From: Solimicrobium silvestre
GTDB lineage: Bacteria; Pseudomonadota; Gammaproteobacteria; Burkholderiales; Burkholderiaceae_D
DNA length: 64,000 nucleotides
NCBI RefSeq assembly: GCF_002976435.1
Contig: NZ_PUGF01000007.1
Span: 1-64,000, forward strand
Direction of reading: 5' to 3'
Part shown: positions 46,960 to 56,003 of the stretch, piece by piece
How positions within the stretch are numbered: the first letter of the stretch is position 1
Layout of the letters: every line of letters starts with the position of its first letter
Position numbers and translations under genes: made by a program
Notes under the pieces: generated by a model
Seen by the model: only the letters and a program-made list of their open reading frames with translations
Told to the model about the DNA's origin: nothing
Databases searched by the model: none

Positions 46960-47918
46960 CCAGCCAGCCTTCATTAATCGGCATCGACTGGGGCAGCACC
47001 AGCCTGCGCGCCTACCTATTTGACGCAGATGGCGCCGTGCTTGAAACCCGCGCAACGACGCAAGGGGCTTCTGGCATGGCTGATGCCGACAGTTATCTGA
47101 ATACGCTGTACCAATTAACCGGCGACTGGATGCAAACCGGCGGCAGGAAAAATAATCTATCCGTGCTGGCCTGTGGAATGGTGGGCTCTGCGCATGGCTG
47201 GCAGGAAGTGCCGTATGTGGAATGCGTCGCCGACATCAACAAAGTAGCCGCCAATCTGGTAAAAATACATCACCAGCCGGTACACATTATTCCCGGCCTG
47301 ATTTGCAGCCCCGACAATTTACCGCCTGACGTCATGCGTGGCGAGGAGACACAATTGATCGGTGCGCTGCGAAATTTGCCGAATCTGACCAGCGAAGCAT
47401 GTATCGTTTTACCGGGCACCCATTCCAAATGGGCGCGAACCAGCCACGGCACAATTTGTGCGTTCGCCACCCATATGACCGGTGAACTATTTTTCGTACT
47501 GCGCCAACATTCTGTACTTGGCCGTCTGCTTCCCGAATCCGGAATCACCAGGGACGATGCTGCTTTTTTGAATGGCGTGCGCGCCTCACGCGATCAGGGC
47601 TATCTGGGTTTAAGCCACCAGCTGTTTTCCGTGCGCAGCCTGGGATTGACGAAGAATATGAATGGAATGGAATTAACTGAATATCTGTCTGGTCTGTTGA
47701 TAGGCCACGAAGTACAGGCCGGGCTGAACTGGCGAAAACTGGCTGGGCTGGAATCGGCGCCGCTGGTGCTGGCGGGTGATCCAGAACTATGCCGACGCTA
47801 TGTACATGCCATGAGCAGTTACGACGTCACCGATGCTGTTGTGCTCTCTGACACCGCCCCGGCTGGTCTGTGGAGCGTGGCATTGGCATCAGGCATTACC
47901 AGACAGTCGTTAAACTGA
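46953..47918 (+). CDS. dgoK: 2-dehydro-3-deoxygalactonokinase
   Basis: DgoK phosphorylates 2-dehydro-3-deoxygalactonate at C6 with ATP. The 321-residue protein starts at 46953, overlapping dgoD by 7 bp. It has the ASKHA-like [15 protein letters not shown] near residue 8 for phosphate binding, [11 protein letters not shown] near 130, and [15 protein letters not shown] near 152, which is typical of the DgoK family. It is followed by dgoA, 51 bp downstream, in pathway order. Confidence 0.95.
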   Translation: MVTSQPSLIGIDWGSTSLRAYLFDADGAVLETRATTQGASGMADADSYLNTLYQLTGDWMQTGGRKNNLSVLACGMVGSAHGWQEVPYVECVADINKVAANLVKIHHQPVHIIPGLICSPDNLPPDVMRGEETQLIGALRNLPNLTSEACIVLPGTHSKWARTSHGTICAFATHMTGELFFVLRQHSVLGRLLPESGITRDDAAFLNGVRASRDQGYLGLSHQLFSVRSLGLTKNMNGMELTEYLSGLLIGHEVQAGLNWRKLAGLESAPLVLAGDPELCRRYVHAMSSYDVTDAVVLSDTAPAGLWSVALASGITRQSLN

Positions 47919-47969
47919 ATTGAACATCATCCAATATTAAATCGTGTTTACTATTTTCAGGCACCTACA

Positions 47970-48623
47970 GTGAGCAATTATACTTCCCGCTTTACCGCCG
48001 CCTTTTCGGCACTCCCACTGGTGGCGATTCTACGTGGCATCCATCCGTCGGAAGTGGAAGCCGTCGCGGCTGCGCTGTACGCAGAGGGATTCAGACTGAT
48101 TGAAGTGCCGCTGAATTCACCGCAGGCGCTCGATTCAATCAAACTGCTCAGACGCTGTCTTCCGGATGATGCGCTCGTCGGTGCCGGAACCGTATTAACA
48201 ACTAACGCTGTTGTTCAGGTGCAGGATGCGGGCGGAACATTGATTGTCATGCCCCACGCCGACCTGGTCGTCATCGCAGCAAGCAAACAGGCCGGCATGG
48301 CTTGCGTGCCGGGCGTGACAACGTTGACGGAAGCATTTTCTGCTTATTTTTCCGGTGCCGATGCGCTGAAATTATTTCCTGCCGAATTAATCCCTCCGGT
48401 TGCATTAAAAGCGATGCGCGCCGTTTTGCCTCCGGCTCTGCCCGTTATGCCCGTCGGCGGAATCACTACCAGCAATATGGCTGAATACCGGCAGGCTGGT
48501 GCGCAGGGCTTTGGCCTGGGATCAGCGTTGTTTTCCAGCGGCATGGTGGCAACAGATGTGGCCAAACGGGGGCGCCTTTTCGCCGACAAATGGCAGCAGA
48601 TAAGCAATACCGAAATCTCATAA
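47970..48623 (+). CDS. dgoA: 2-dehydro-3-deoxy-6-phosphogalactonate aldolase
   Basis: DgoA splits KDPGal into pyruvate and glyceraldehyde 3-phosphate. The 217-residue class I aldolase of the KDPG/KDPGal family has PLVAILRGIHPSEVEAVAAAL near residue 12, LIEVPLNSPQALDSIK near 38 with the conserved Glu, GAGTVLTTNAV near 67, and the Schiff-base lysine in GADALKLFPAE near 127. It starts at GTG 47970. Unlike E. coli, where dgoA and dgoD were once confused as a fusion, here they are separate genes. Confidence 0.94.
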   Translation: MSNYTSRFTAAFSALPLVAILRGIHPSEVEAVAAALYAEGFRLIEVPLNSPQALDSIKLLRRCLPDDALVGAGTVLTTNAVVQVQDAGGTLIVMPHADLVVIAASKQAGMACVPGVTTLTEAFSAYFSGADALKLFPAELIPPVALKAMRAVLPPALPVMPVGGITTSNMAEYRQAGAQGFGLGSALFSSGMVATDVAKRGRLFADKWQQISNTEIS

Positions 48624-48657
48624 TGATCATGCAAATAACCATTTATTTTCAAAGGTA

Positions 48658-49632
48658 ATGTCCATGTTCGCGCAATCTTCCTTAACGCCGGAATTGACCA
48701 TGTCGGTGGTGCACGCGCAAAAAAATATCCTCGGTGAAGGCCTGCTATGGCATCCGGCTGATCAGCGCTGGTGGTGGACCGATATTGAATCAGCCACGAT
48801 TCATGCCTGGTCGGGTGAAACCGGCTTGCGCTGCGATTTCCAACCGGGTGGTCGGGTCGGTTCGATGGCGCACAGCAGATCCGGGCGGATTTTGCTCGGC
48901 ATGGCGAAGTGGGTGTGCACGGCCGAGCTACCCGATCTGGCGGCGGTGCCGCTGGTTGCCGTGGATCCGGCAGAGCCGCGCACCCGCATCAACGACGGGC
49001 GCACCGACCGCAGCGGCAATTTTGTATTCGGCACGATGAACGAAGCGACAGATAAGCGGGCCATCGCCAGCTTCTATCACTATTCGCATCTACACGGATT
49101 ACGACGCCTGGCGCTGCCTGCGGTAGCTGTCGCCAACAGTATTTGCTTTAGCCCGGATGGCAAAACCATGTATTTTTGCGACACGCCCACGCGCTGCATT
49201 ATGCAATGTGACTACGACAGCGACAGCGCACAGGTGAATAATATTCGCCTCTTTTCGAAGGTGGCCGACGCCGATGGCGTGGCCGCATTTCCCGACGGAT
49301 CGGTCATTGATCGTCATGGATGCCTGTGGAATGCCCAATGGGGTGCATCGCAAATCGCGCAATACGCGCCGGATGGTCGCTTGATACGCCGCATTGCCGT
49401 ACCGGTCAAAAATCCGACCTGCCCTGCCTTTGGTGGCTCCAATCTGGACATGTTGATGGTCACCAGTTCAACCCAGGAAATGAGTAACGCAGAATTGATC
49501 CACATGCCGGATGCAGGCAGCCTGTTTGGCATCACATTGCCGGAGCCGATCGGGATAGCAGAGACCTTGTTTGACGATATGCCAGATGTTTCTGTTGCAG
49601 TTGAAATCAGAATGAATACTAAACAATCATAA
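48658..49632 (+). CDS. SMP-30/gluconolactonase family lactonase, probable galactonolactonase
   Basis: A 324-residue six-bladed beta-propeller lactonase. The metal and catalytic residues show in NILGEGLLWHPADQRWWWTD near residue 23 (Glu), TRINDGRTDRSGNFVFG near 110 (Asn/Asp), NSICFSPDGKTMYFCDTP near 160 and DGVAAFPDGSVIDRHGCLWNA near 205. In this operon it would open D-galactono-lactone, the product of galactose dehydrogenase, to galactonate. A second ATG at 48664 is an equally possible start. Confidence 0.88.
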   Translation: MSMFAQSSLTPELTMSVVHAQKNILGEGLLWHPADQRWWWTDIESATIHAWSGETGLRCDFQPGGRVGSMAHSRSGRILLGMAKWVCTAELPDLAAVPLVAVDPAEPRTRINDGRTDRSGNFVFGTMNEATDKRAIASFYHYSHLHGLRRLALPAVAVANSICFSPDGKTMYFCDTPTRCIMQCDYDSDSAQVNNIRLFSKVADADGVAAFPDGSVIDRHGCLWNAQWGASQIAQYAPDGRLIRRIAVPVKNPTCPAFGGSNLDMLMVTSSTQEMSNAELIHMPDAGSLFGITLPEPIGIAETLFDDMPDVSVAVEIRMNTKQS

Positions 49633-49647
49633 TCAGGGAGAGAATAA

Positions 49648-50658
49648 ATGAATACACAATTGACGTCGCTGCTCAGATCCTTGCCGCTCCTGGCTGCCTT
49701 TATTTCCAGCAATCTGGTTGAAGCCGCTGAACCACAAAAACCTGGTGAACCGATCAAAATCGGATTCCTGGTCAAACAGGCAGAAGAGCCGTGGTTCCAG
49801 GATGAATGGCGATTTGCCGAACAGGCGGCACGCGAAAAAGGATTTACGCTGATTAAGATCGGCACGCCGAACGGCGAAAAGATGATGGCTGCCATCGATA
49901 ATCTGGCCGCGCAAAAAGCGCAAGGCTTCGTGATTTGCGCGCCTGATGTCAAACTGGGCGTCGCCATCGAGCGGGCTGCCATGCGCAACAGCCTGAAAGT
50001 GATGGCGGTCGATGACCAGCTCATCGATGCCAGCGGCAAACCTGTGACGAGCATACCGTACATGGGCATCTCCGGCGGCGACATCGGCAGGCAGGTCGGT
50101 CAGGGATTGATATCTGCCATGAAGGAGCGTGGCTGGCAACCGTCGGAGGTCGGCGCATTACGTATGGCGTTTGACCAACTGCCGACCGCTCGCGAGCGCA
50201 CCATGGGTGCGGCCGAGGTTTTGAAGGCCGCCGGCGTTCCAAGCGCCAACATTATCGACGCATCTCAGGGAAAATCCGACACCGAGAGCGCCTTTAACGC
50301 AGCCAATATCGCTTTCACCAAACAGGCTCATTTCAAACACTGGCTAGTATTCGGCATGAATGATGAAGCGGTTCTGGGTGCCGTGCGCGCAGCGGAAAGC
50401 CATGGATTGAAAAGCGATTCGTTGATCGGCATCGGCATCGGCGGCAGCAAAACCGCTCAAAATGAATTTGCCAAACCGATGATCACCGGTTTTTACGGGA
50501 CGGTACTGATCAGCCCGAAGCGTCATGGCTATGAAACGGCACTCAATATGTACAAATGGATAGTAGACAATCAGCAACCGGTAGCCGTTACGCTCACCGC
50601 CGGCACCTTGATGACCCGAGTCAACCAGGCAGCAGTTCGCGCCGCGAACGGGCTGTGA
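49648..50658 (+). CDS. Periplasmic sugar-binding protein, AraF-like
   Basis: A 336-residue ABC binding protein with signal peptide (about 1-29, cleavage after VEAAE). It is strikingly like E. coli Ara[19 protein letters not shown] near residue 37, [20 protein letters not shown] near 65, and [18 protein letters not shown] near 231. AraF-type proteins bind L-arabinose and also D-galactose; with a galactonate operon around it, galactose is the likely physiological ligand. A GGGAGAG ribosome-binding site precedes the ATG. Confidence 0.92.
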   Translation: MNTQLTSLLRSLPLLAAFISSNLVEAAEPQKPGEPIKIGFLVKQAEEPWFQDEWRFAEQAAREKGFTLIKIGTPNGEKMMAAIDNLAAQKAQGFVICAPDVKLGVAIERAAMRNSLKVMAVDDQLIDASGKPVTSIPYMGISGGDIGRQVGQGLISAMKERGWQPSEVGALRMAFDQLPTARERTMGAAEVLKAAGVPSANIIDASQGKSDTESAFNAANIAFTKQAHFKHWLVFGMNDEAVLGAVRAAESHGLKSDSLIGIGIGGSKTAQNEFAKPMITGFYGTVLISPKRHGYETALNMYKWIVDNQQPVAVTLTAGTLMTRVNQAAVRAANGL

Positions 50659-50663
50659 AATCG

Positions 50664-52154
50664 ATGACGGCCTATCTGCAATTCGATCAGGTTTCAAAAC
50701 ATTTTTCTGGGGTTCGGGCGCTGGCTGGCGTGAGCTTCGATGCGCACGCCGGAACAGTGCATGGCCTGTTGGGTGAAAACGGTGCGGGTAAATCTACCCT
50801 CTTGAAAATTCTGGGTGGTCAATACCGGCCCGACGGCGGTCGTTTGCTGGTCAACTCGGTGCCATGCCAGTTCAATTCAGCCGCCGATGCCATCCGCGCC
50901 GGCATCGCCGTAATTCATCAGGAACTGCAGTATGTGCCGGAACTGACGGTGACCGAAAATATATTGATGGGGCGTTTTCCGGCACGCTTCGGGCTGATTG
51001 ATCGAAATAAGGCCAGACGTATGGTCTTGCAGCGACTGAGTGAAATCGGTGTTGATCTGGACCCCGATGCACGCCTCTCGCATCTGTCCATAGCACAACG
51101 TCAGATGGTGGAAATCTGCAAGGCAGTAATGCAGAATGCCCAGATCATCGCGTTCGATGAACCGACCAGCAGCCTTTCCTATACCGAGAGTGAGATTCTG
51201 TTTCGACTGGTGCGCGAATTGCGCAGCACCGGACACACGCTGATTTACATTTCGCACCGGCTCGAAGAGCTGTATAGCTTGTGCGACGCCTGCACGATTT
51301 TTCGCGATGGGCGCAAAATCGTTACCCATCCGGTCATGGCGCAGGTACCGCGTGAGACGCTGATCCACGACATGGTCGGGCGCGAACTGTCCGACATTTA
51401 CGGCTATCGCCCCAGACCGCTCGGCGCACAGCGTCTGCAGGTGCGTGGACTGAGAGGCAAGAATGACCCCACCGGATGCAACTTCAGCGTGCGCGGCGCG
51501 GAAATCGTCGGCTTCTTCGGCCTGGTTGGCGCTGGTCGTAGCGAACTGATGAGGCTGCTGTACGGTGCCGACCGGCGCCTTGCCGGTAGCGTGTTACTGG
51601 ACGGTGTGCCGGTACCGGCTAACAGCCCGCCTGCGGCAATTGAAGCAGGAATTTTGCTGTGTCCGGAAGACCGCAAAGAACAAGGCATTCTGGCGCAGGC
51701 CTCGGTTGCGGAAAATATAAATATCAGCTGCCGCCGCCATGATTTACGCGTCGGTTTCTTTCTGCGTCGAAACAAGGAAGCGGCCCGGGCCGATTTTTTC
51801 ATTGATCGATTGCGCATCAAAACGCCGAATCGTGACCAGGAGATACGGTTCCTGTCCGGCGGCAATCAACAAAAAGTGATACTGGCGCGCTGGCTAGCCG
51901 AATCGACGATGAAGGTATTGATACTGGACGAACCCACGCGCGGCATCGACGTCGGCGCAAAAAATGAAATCTACCGCATTATTCAGGAGGTGGCCGAACA
52001 GGGCTGCTGCGTAATTGTGGTGTCATCGGAATTGCCCGAAGTGCTGGGCATCGCCGACCGCGTGCTCGTGATGCGCAATAAGGAAATCAGCGGTGTGTTG
52101 GATCGTTCCGAAGCAACCGAGACAGCTGTACTGAACCTGGCATTGGCTGCCTGA
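50664..52154 (+). CDS. Sugar ABC transporter ATPase, AraG-like
   Basis: A 496-residue duplicated ATPase of the AraG/MglA/RbsA class. The first domain has Walker [16 protein letters not shown] near residue 33, signature [13 protein letters not shown] near 140 and Walker [13 protein letters not shown] near 160. The second has the usual degenerate Walker A ([11 protein letters not shown] near 285), signature [15 protein letters not shown] near 395 and Walker [19 protein letters not shown] near 418. The ATG at 50664 lies 5 bp after the binding-protein stop; the longer frame back to 50556 is within that gene. Confidence 0.93.
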   Translation: MTAYLQFDQVSKHFSGVRALAGVSFDAHAGTVHGLLGENGAGKSTLLKILGGQYRPDGGRLLVNSVPCQFNSAADAIRAGIAVIHQELQYVPELTVTENILMGRFPARFGLIDRNKARRMVLQRLSEIGVDLDPDARLSHLSIAQRQMVEICKAVMQNAQIIAFDEPTSSLSYTESEILFRLVRELRSTGHTLIYISHRLEELYSLCDACTIFRDGRKIVTHPVMAQVPRETLIHDMVGRELSDIYGYRPRPLGAQRLQVRGLRGKNDPTGCNFSVRGAEIVGFFGLVGAGRSELMRLLYGADRRLAGSVLLDGVPVPANSPPAAIEAGILLCPEDRKEQGILAQASVAENINISCRRHDLRVGFFLRRNKEAARADFFIDRLRIKTPNRDQEIRFLSGGNQQKVILARWLAESTMKVLILDEPTRGIDVGAKNEIYRIIQEVAEQGCCVIVVSSELPEVLGIADRVLVMRNKEISGVLDRSEATETAVLNLALAA

Positions 52155-52188
52155 TAACGATGAACCACCCAAATTTTGAGACCAAACA

Positions 52189-53244
52189 ATGCTAAAACAA
52201 TTCCAGACACTAGCTGTTCAAACGATGAATTCCTCCCACTCCTCCGATCCAAATCCGGAGCACGACATGCGTGTGCATTCCAGTGAGCAGCCATTTGTAC
52301 CCGCCGACAAACAACGCCGCTGGTTAGTCGAATACAGCATGCCGATAGGTTACGCGGTCCTGTTCATCCTTTTGTCGTTCACAGTCGAGAACTTTTTCTC
52401 GACCACCAACATCATCGGTTTGATGTTATCCGTAGCACAGATCGGTATGGTGGCCTGCACCATGATGCTGTGCCTGGCCTCGCGCGATTTTGATTTATCT
52501 GTCGGATCCACCATCGCCTTTGCCGGCGTCCTCGGCGCTATCATCCTGGAACAGACGCACAGTGTAGCGCTGACTGTCATAGGCGGCCTGCTGGCCGGCG
52601 CACTAATCGGAGCGGGTAACGGCGTGCTGATCGCCTATTTACGGGTCAACGCCTTGATCGCCACACTGGCCACCATGCTGATGGTGCGCGGTCTGGCTTT
52701 CATCGTCTCGCACGGACAGGCAGTCGGCATCGCAAACGAAGACTTCATCAGCTTTGGCGATACCCGCCTGCTCGGTCTGCCTCTACCGATACTGGTAACC
52801 GCGGCCTGCTTTGTGGTATTCGGCGTCCTGCTCAATCACACCGTGTTTGGCCGCAATACTCTGGCTATTGGAGGTAATCCGGAAGCAGCGCGATTGGCAG
52901 GTGTCAAGGTGGAACGATTACGAGTCTGGATTTTTTTATTGCAGGGGCTGATCACGGCCATGGCCGGATTAATTCTGGCCTCACGCATTACCAGCGGCCA
53001 ACCGAATGCAGCCCAGGGGTTTGAGCTGGACGTAATATCGGCCTGCGTGCTGGGCGGGGTCTCCCTACAGGGCGGCAAAGCCAGAATTTTCGGGGTGCTG
53101 ATCGGCGTGCTTATCATGGGCACGCTGGAAAATGTCATGAATTTGATGGATGTTGACGCGTTTTATCAGTACCTGATGCGTGGCCTGATTTTACTCATCG
53201 CCGTATTGTTGGACCAGTTGAAAACAACTGCCCATCGCATCTGA
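52189..53244 (+). CDS. Sugar ABC transporter permease, AraH-like
   Basis: A 351-residue inner-membrane permease with eight to ten helices of the BPD_transp_2 family (AraH/RbsC/MglC). A hydrophilic N-terminal tail of about 45 residues precedes the first helix. MMLCLASRDFDLSVGSTIAFAGV near residue 92, NALIATLATMLMVRGLAFI near 152, GGNPEAARLAGVKVERLR near 223 and DVISACVLGGVSLQGGKARI near 280 are family landmarks, the last including the EAA-like loop that meets the ATPase. Confidence 0.92.
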   Translation: MLKQFQTLAVQTMNSSHSSDPNPEHDMRVHSSEQPFVPADKQRRWLVEYSMPIGYAVLFILLSFTVENFFSTTNIIGLMLSVAQIGMVACTMMLCLASRDFDLSVGSTIAFAGVLGAIILEQTHSVALTVIGGLLAGALIGAGNGVLIAYLRVNALIATLATMLMVRGLAFIVSHGQAVGIANEDFISFGDTRLLGLPLPILVTAACFVVFGVLLNHTVFGRNTLAIGGNPEAARLAGVKVERLRVWIFLLQGLITAMAGLILASRITSGQPNAAQGFELDVISACVLGGVSLQGGKARIFGVLIGVLIMGTLENVMNLMDVDAFYQYLMRGLILLIAVLLDQLKTTAHRI

Positions 53245-53277
53245 TCCGAACAACCTTTAACAATCAGGATCATTATC

Positions 53278-54051
53278 ATGACTCAACGACTTGCCGGCAA
53301 GGTTGCCATCGTCACTGGCTCAACACTCGGAATCGGCCGCGCCATTGCCAGACTGTTCGTGGATCAGGGCGCCAGCGTGGTGTTTAACAGCCATCGCTAC
53401 GACGATGCGGCCGCGCAGATGTGTGATGAATTAGGCAAAGAACATGCCCTATTTGTGCAGGCCGATGTGGCCGATACCTATGCCATGCAGCAGCTGGCAT
53501 CGACGTCGGTGGCGCGCTTTGGCAAAGTCGATGTGCTTATCAACAACGCCGGCATGGACGTGTTCTCGGATCCGTTGGCGATGACGCCCGACCAGTGGCA
53601 ACGCTGTTTTTCTGTCGACCTGGAAGGCGCGTGGAATGCGTCGCGTTCGGTGCTGCCATCGATGTTGGAACAAGGATCAGGCAGCATCGTCAACATCGCC
53701 TCGGTGCACGGCCACAAAATTATTCCCGGCTGCTTCCCCTATCCAATAGCCAAGCATGCATTGATTGGACTTACACGCTCGCTGGGTATTGAATATGCGG
53801 CACGCGGCATCCGAGTCAATTCAATTTCGCCGGGACTGATCATGACGGACAATGTCAAAACATGGCTGGCAAACTGCCCGGATCCGGAAGCAGAGCAGGC
53901 GCGCCAGGCAGCGTTGTTGCCGTGCAAGCGAATCGGCACGCCAGAGGAAGTAGCCTACACCGCGCTTTTTTTAGCCAGCGATGAAGCACGCTTCATCAAT
54001 GCCACCGACATACTGATCGATGGCGGCAGATCCCAGCTTTATCATGAATAA
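53278..54051 (+). CDS. SDR-family dehydrogenase, probable D-galactose 1-dehydrogenase
   Basis: A 257-residue classical short-chain dehydrogenase. Cofactor motif TGSTLGIGRAIAR is near residue 14 and NNAGMDVFSDPL near 90; the catalytic set is Ser in NIASVHGHKI near 143 and YPIAKHALIG near 158. The pathway needs an enzyme to oxidise beta-D-galactose to galactonolactone, and no other candidate is present, so this assignment rests on context. Some SDRs of this type also take L-arabinose. It lies in the same run as the ABC genes, 33 bp after the permease. Confidence 0.82.
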   Translation: MTQRLAGKVAIVTGSTLGIGRAIARLFVDQGASVVFNSHRYDDAAAQMCDELGKEHALFVQADVADTYAMQQLASTSVARFGKVDVLINNAGMDVFSDPLAMTPDQWQRCFSVDLEGAWNASRSVLPSMLEQGSGSIVNIASVHGHKIIPGCFPYPIAKHALIGLTRSLGIEYAARGIRVNSISPGLIMTDNVKTWLANCPDPEAEQARQAALLPCKRIGTPEEVAYTALFLASDEARFINATDILIDGGRSQLYHE

Positions 54052-54077
54052 CACTACTCACTACCCTAAAGGCCGGT

Positions 54078-55079
54078 ATGTCTGATACACGTGTTGACCG
54101 CTTTGTACGCTCACACCTCAAAACCAGACATCTGGTGTTGCTGGTAGAACTAGGTCGCAATGGATCTATCCTGCATGCTGCCCAGGCAGCCAACCTAACC
54201 CAACCTGCCGCATCCAAGTTACTCAGCGAACTGGAACATGCGCTCAGCGTCCCGTTATTTGACCGCCTGCCGCGCGGTGTGGTACCGACCTGTTATGGCG
54301 AAGTGCTGATCCGGCGTGCTGGTGCGGCGCTGGCAGAAATGGATGCGGCCCATCAGGAAATCATGGAGCTGCTTTCCGGCCTCTCCGGCCGGGTGGCGAT
54401 CGGAACGGTAATGACGCCGTCGATCAGCCTGCTGCCGCAAACGGTGCGATTACTTAAACTGCGCTTTCCACGCGTGCAGGTGTCAATCTGCGTTGATTCC
54501 AGCAAAACGCTGGTCGCGCGCCTGCGCAAAGGTGAACTTGATATGGTGATAGGACGCATTCTGGATTCCGAGTCGGCTAACGAACTTAACTTTGAACCGC
54601 TCTCCGACGAACCGCATAGTCTGATCGTGCGCGCTGATCACCCGCTGGCAAAGACCTCGGATCTGCATCTCGAGAAATTGATTGAAGAAGGCTGGATCAT
54701 GCCGCCGGCTGGCAGCATATTACGCGACCGGCTGACTGCGTTGTTTTTAGCACGCGGACTGGATCAACCGGGAATCACGGTGGAAACCACCGCGTTGCCC
54801 ATGATCACCAACCTGCTCATTGGCAGTGACATGATTGCTGCGCTGCCGGAAGAGTTGGTACGTCCCTATTTGGATATCGGACTGCTGACAGTGCTACCTT
54901 ATGATCTCGGTCTGCGCATGGATTGTTACGGCATTGTAACGCGTAGAAAATATAAGCTGTCCCCGGGAGCGCAAGCTATGTTGACCATATTGCGTGAAGT
55001 TGCAGCGAATCTGCAAAATCAGTTAAAACTGGATGGCATGTCAACATTCAGCGCGGCGGTAGAAGCGGGACAAAAATAA
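54078..55079 (+). CDS. LysR-family regulator, GbpR-like (copy B)
   Basis: A 333-residue LysR regulator paralogous to copy A at 43294: RFVRSHLKTRHLVLLVELGRNG near residue 8, SGRVAIGTVMTPSISLLPQ near 107, and EPHSLIVRADHPLAK near 185. It ends the plus-strand dgo run and is likely autoregulated with it. Similarity to Agrobacterium GbpR suggests a sugar such as galactose or arabinose as effector, though this is inference. The C-terminal 25 residues extend beyond the copy A pattern. Confidence 0.88.
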   Translation: MSDTRVDRFVRSHLKTRHLVLLVELGRNGSILHAAQAANLTQPAASKLLSELEHALSVPLFDRLPRGVVPTCYGEVLIRRAGAALAEMDAAHQEIMELLSGLSGRVAIGTVMTPSISLLPQTVRLLKLRFPRVQVSICVDSSKTLVARLRKGELDMVIGRILDSESANELNFEPLSDEPHSLIVRADHPLAKTSDLHLEKLIEEGWIMPPAGSILRDRLTALFLARGLDQPGITVETTALPMITNLLIGSDMIAALPEELVRPYLDIGLLTVLPYDLGLRMDCYGIVTRRKYKLSPGAQAMLTILREVAANLQNQLKLDGMSTFSAAVEAGQK

Positions 55080-55240
55080 AAAAATATTCCCAACACCACG
55101 GCGCTGGGCTAATAGCAGCTTGGCGATAGTTTGAGCATTTTGGATCAGCCATTTTAGATTCACCAATTCCCTTCCAACCACCAATCATTTGTTGGTGCGA
55201 TTGCACAATGCGATCAATCATTTCCTGACTCAATAGCGCA

Positions 55241-55432
55241 TCTGAAAACGCTGCATACCACAGGGTACCGGTGGACTATTTCCATGTCGTCTTTACGTTA
55301 CGCACCATCGCTGCCAACCCGACACATCTCGGTGCACGTATTGGCGCAACGTTGATATTACATACCTGGAAATCGGCGTTGAAACATCATCCGCATGTGC
55401 ATGGCATTGTTCCGGGCGGTGATATACATCGG
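55241..55432 (+). pseudogene. IS91-family transposase remnant with internal deletion
   Basis: The frame reads YHRVPVDYFHVVFTL, then jumps to NPTHLGARIGATLILHTWKSALKHHPHVHGIVPGG. Both parts match conserved neighbouring blocks of Y2-type IS91 transposases, but about 40 residues that normally separate them are lost and neither end is complete. The element is dead. It sits between the sugar operon and the leader-peptide gene, marking a rearrangement point. The rest of 55080-55634 holds no gene I can name. Confidence 0.75.
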
Positions 55433-55634
55433 TATGCTAATTTCGTCACCTTTAACTATCATAACGATCAAGGTCTGGTTGTTTGAATTGTGTATTCTGT
55501 GTAGTGCACGATGGAAGAAAAAGACTAACTGACATTCTGTAATTAATTCAATTTTACATCGGGCGCATTATCAATATTGTGATCAGCTCATTATTGACTT
55601 AATGAAGTATCTAACTATGAAAAGGAATTTGCAT

Positions 55635-55814
55635 ATGAACCAAACAAACAATGTAGGTTTTCGCGTTCTTGCTCGTGATATTGCAGAAGAGCTCACTGCG
55701 GAAGAACTAATGGACGTTAGTGGCGGCGGATGAACGGTGTCCGGTACGCTGACCAACCCTCCACAAGGAAGTAATCAACCAGATTGGGTAGTCATCGTTT
55801 CTTGCCCCCTTTAA
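55635..55814 (+). pseudogene. Double-glycine-leader peptide gene with in-frame TGA at the cleavage site (RiPP-like)
   Basis: The ATG at 55635 (AAGGAA 7 bases upstream) begins a 32-residue leader, whose second half AEELTAEELMDVSGGG is the classical double-glycine type of bacteriocin and RiPP precursors. Codon 33 is TGA (55731-55733). The same frame then continues for 26 codons as TVSGTLTNPPQGSNQPDWVV... to TAA at 55812, with one Cys near the end. If the TGA were TGG, the product would be a 59-residue precursor with core Trp-Thr-Val-Ser... So either a nonsense mutation stops the gene at the leader/core border, or UGA is read through (it is followed by A, a leaky context). No C39 peptidase or modifying enzyme lies nearby. 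Confidence 0.7.
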
Positions 55815-55850
55815 CAAAATCGCTTTGATTTTGTACGACAAAGTACTGAT

Positions 55851-56003
55851 ATGCCAATCCCCCAACGCATCATAGAGGATTTGCGTCAACTTACCGAAGT
55901 TAATACAAATTGCATAAAAAAATGCATGGCCCTATTCAGCGGTATTTTATTCCATGAGAATAAGTACCGCCCGATCAAAACCCAATCCGCGGGAGACTTT
56001 TAA
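55851..56003 (+). CDS. Possible 50-residue small protein before the S53 peptidase
   Basis: The frame starts MPIPQRIIEDLRQLTEV, has two Cys four residues apart (NCIKKCMA), and stops with TAA directly adjacent to the peptidase ATG at 56004. This tight junction would suit translational coupling. But no ribosome-binding site precedes the ATG and no family is recognised, so it may be chance. Confidence 0.25.
   Translation: MPIPQRIIEDLRQLTEVNTNCIKKCMALFSGILFHENKYRPIKTQSAGDF

Noticed and set aside
49314-50084. 256-codon minus frame over the lactonase and AraF-like genes
   Set aside because: Crosses two well-supported genes and has no family features.
55731-55733. TGA as selenocysteine codon in the leader-peptide gene
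   Set aside because: No convincing SECIS-type hairpin was seen just downstream, and Trp is the simpler lost residue; this was judged by eye only.
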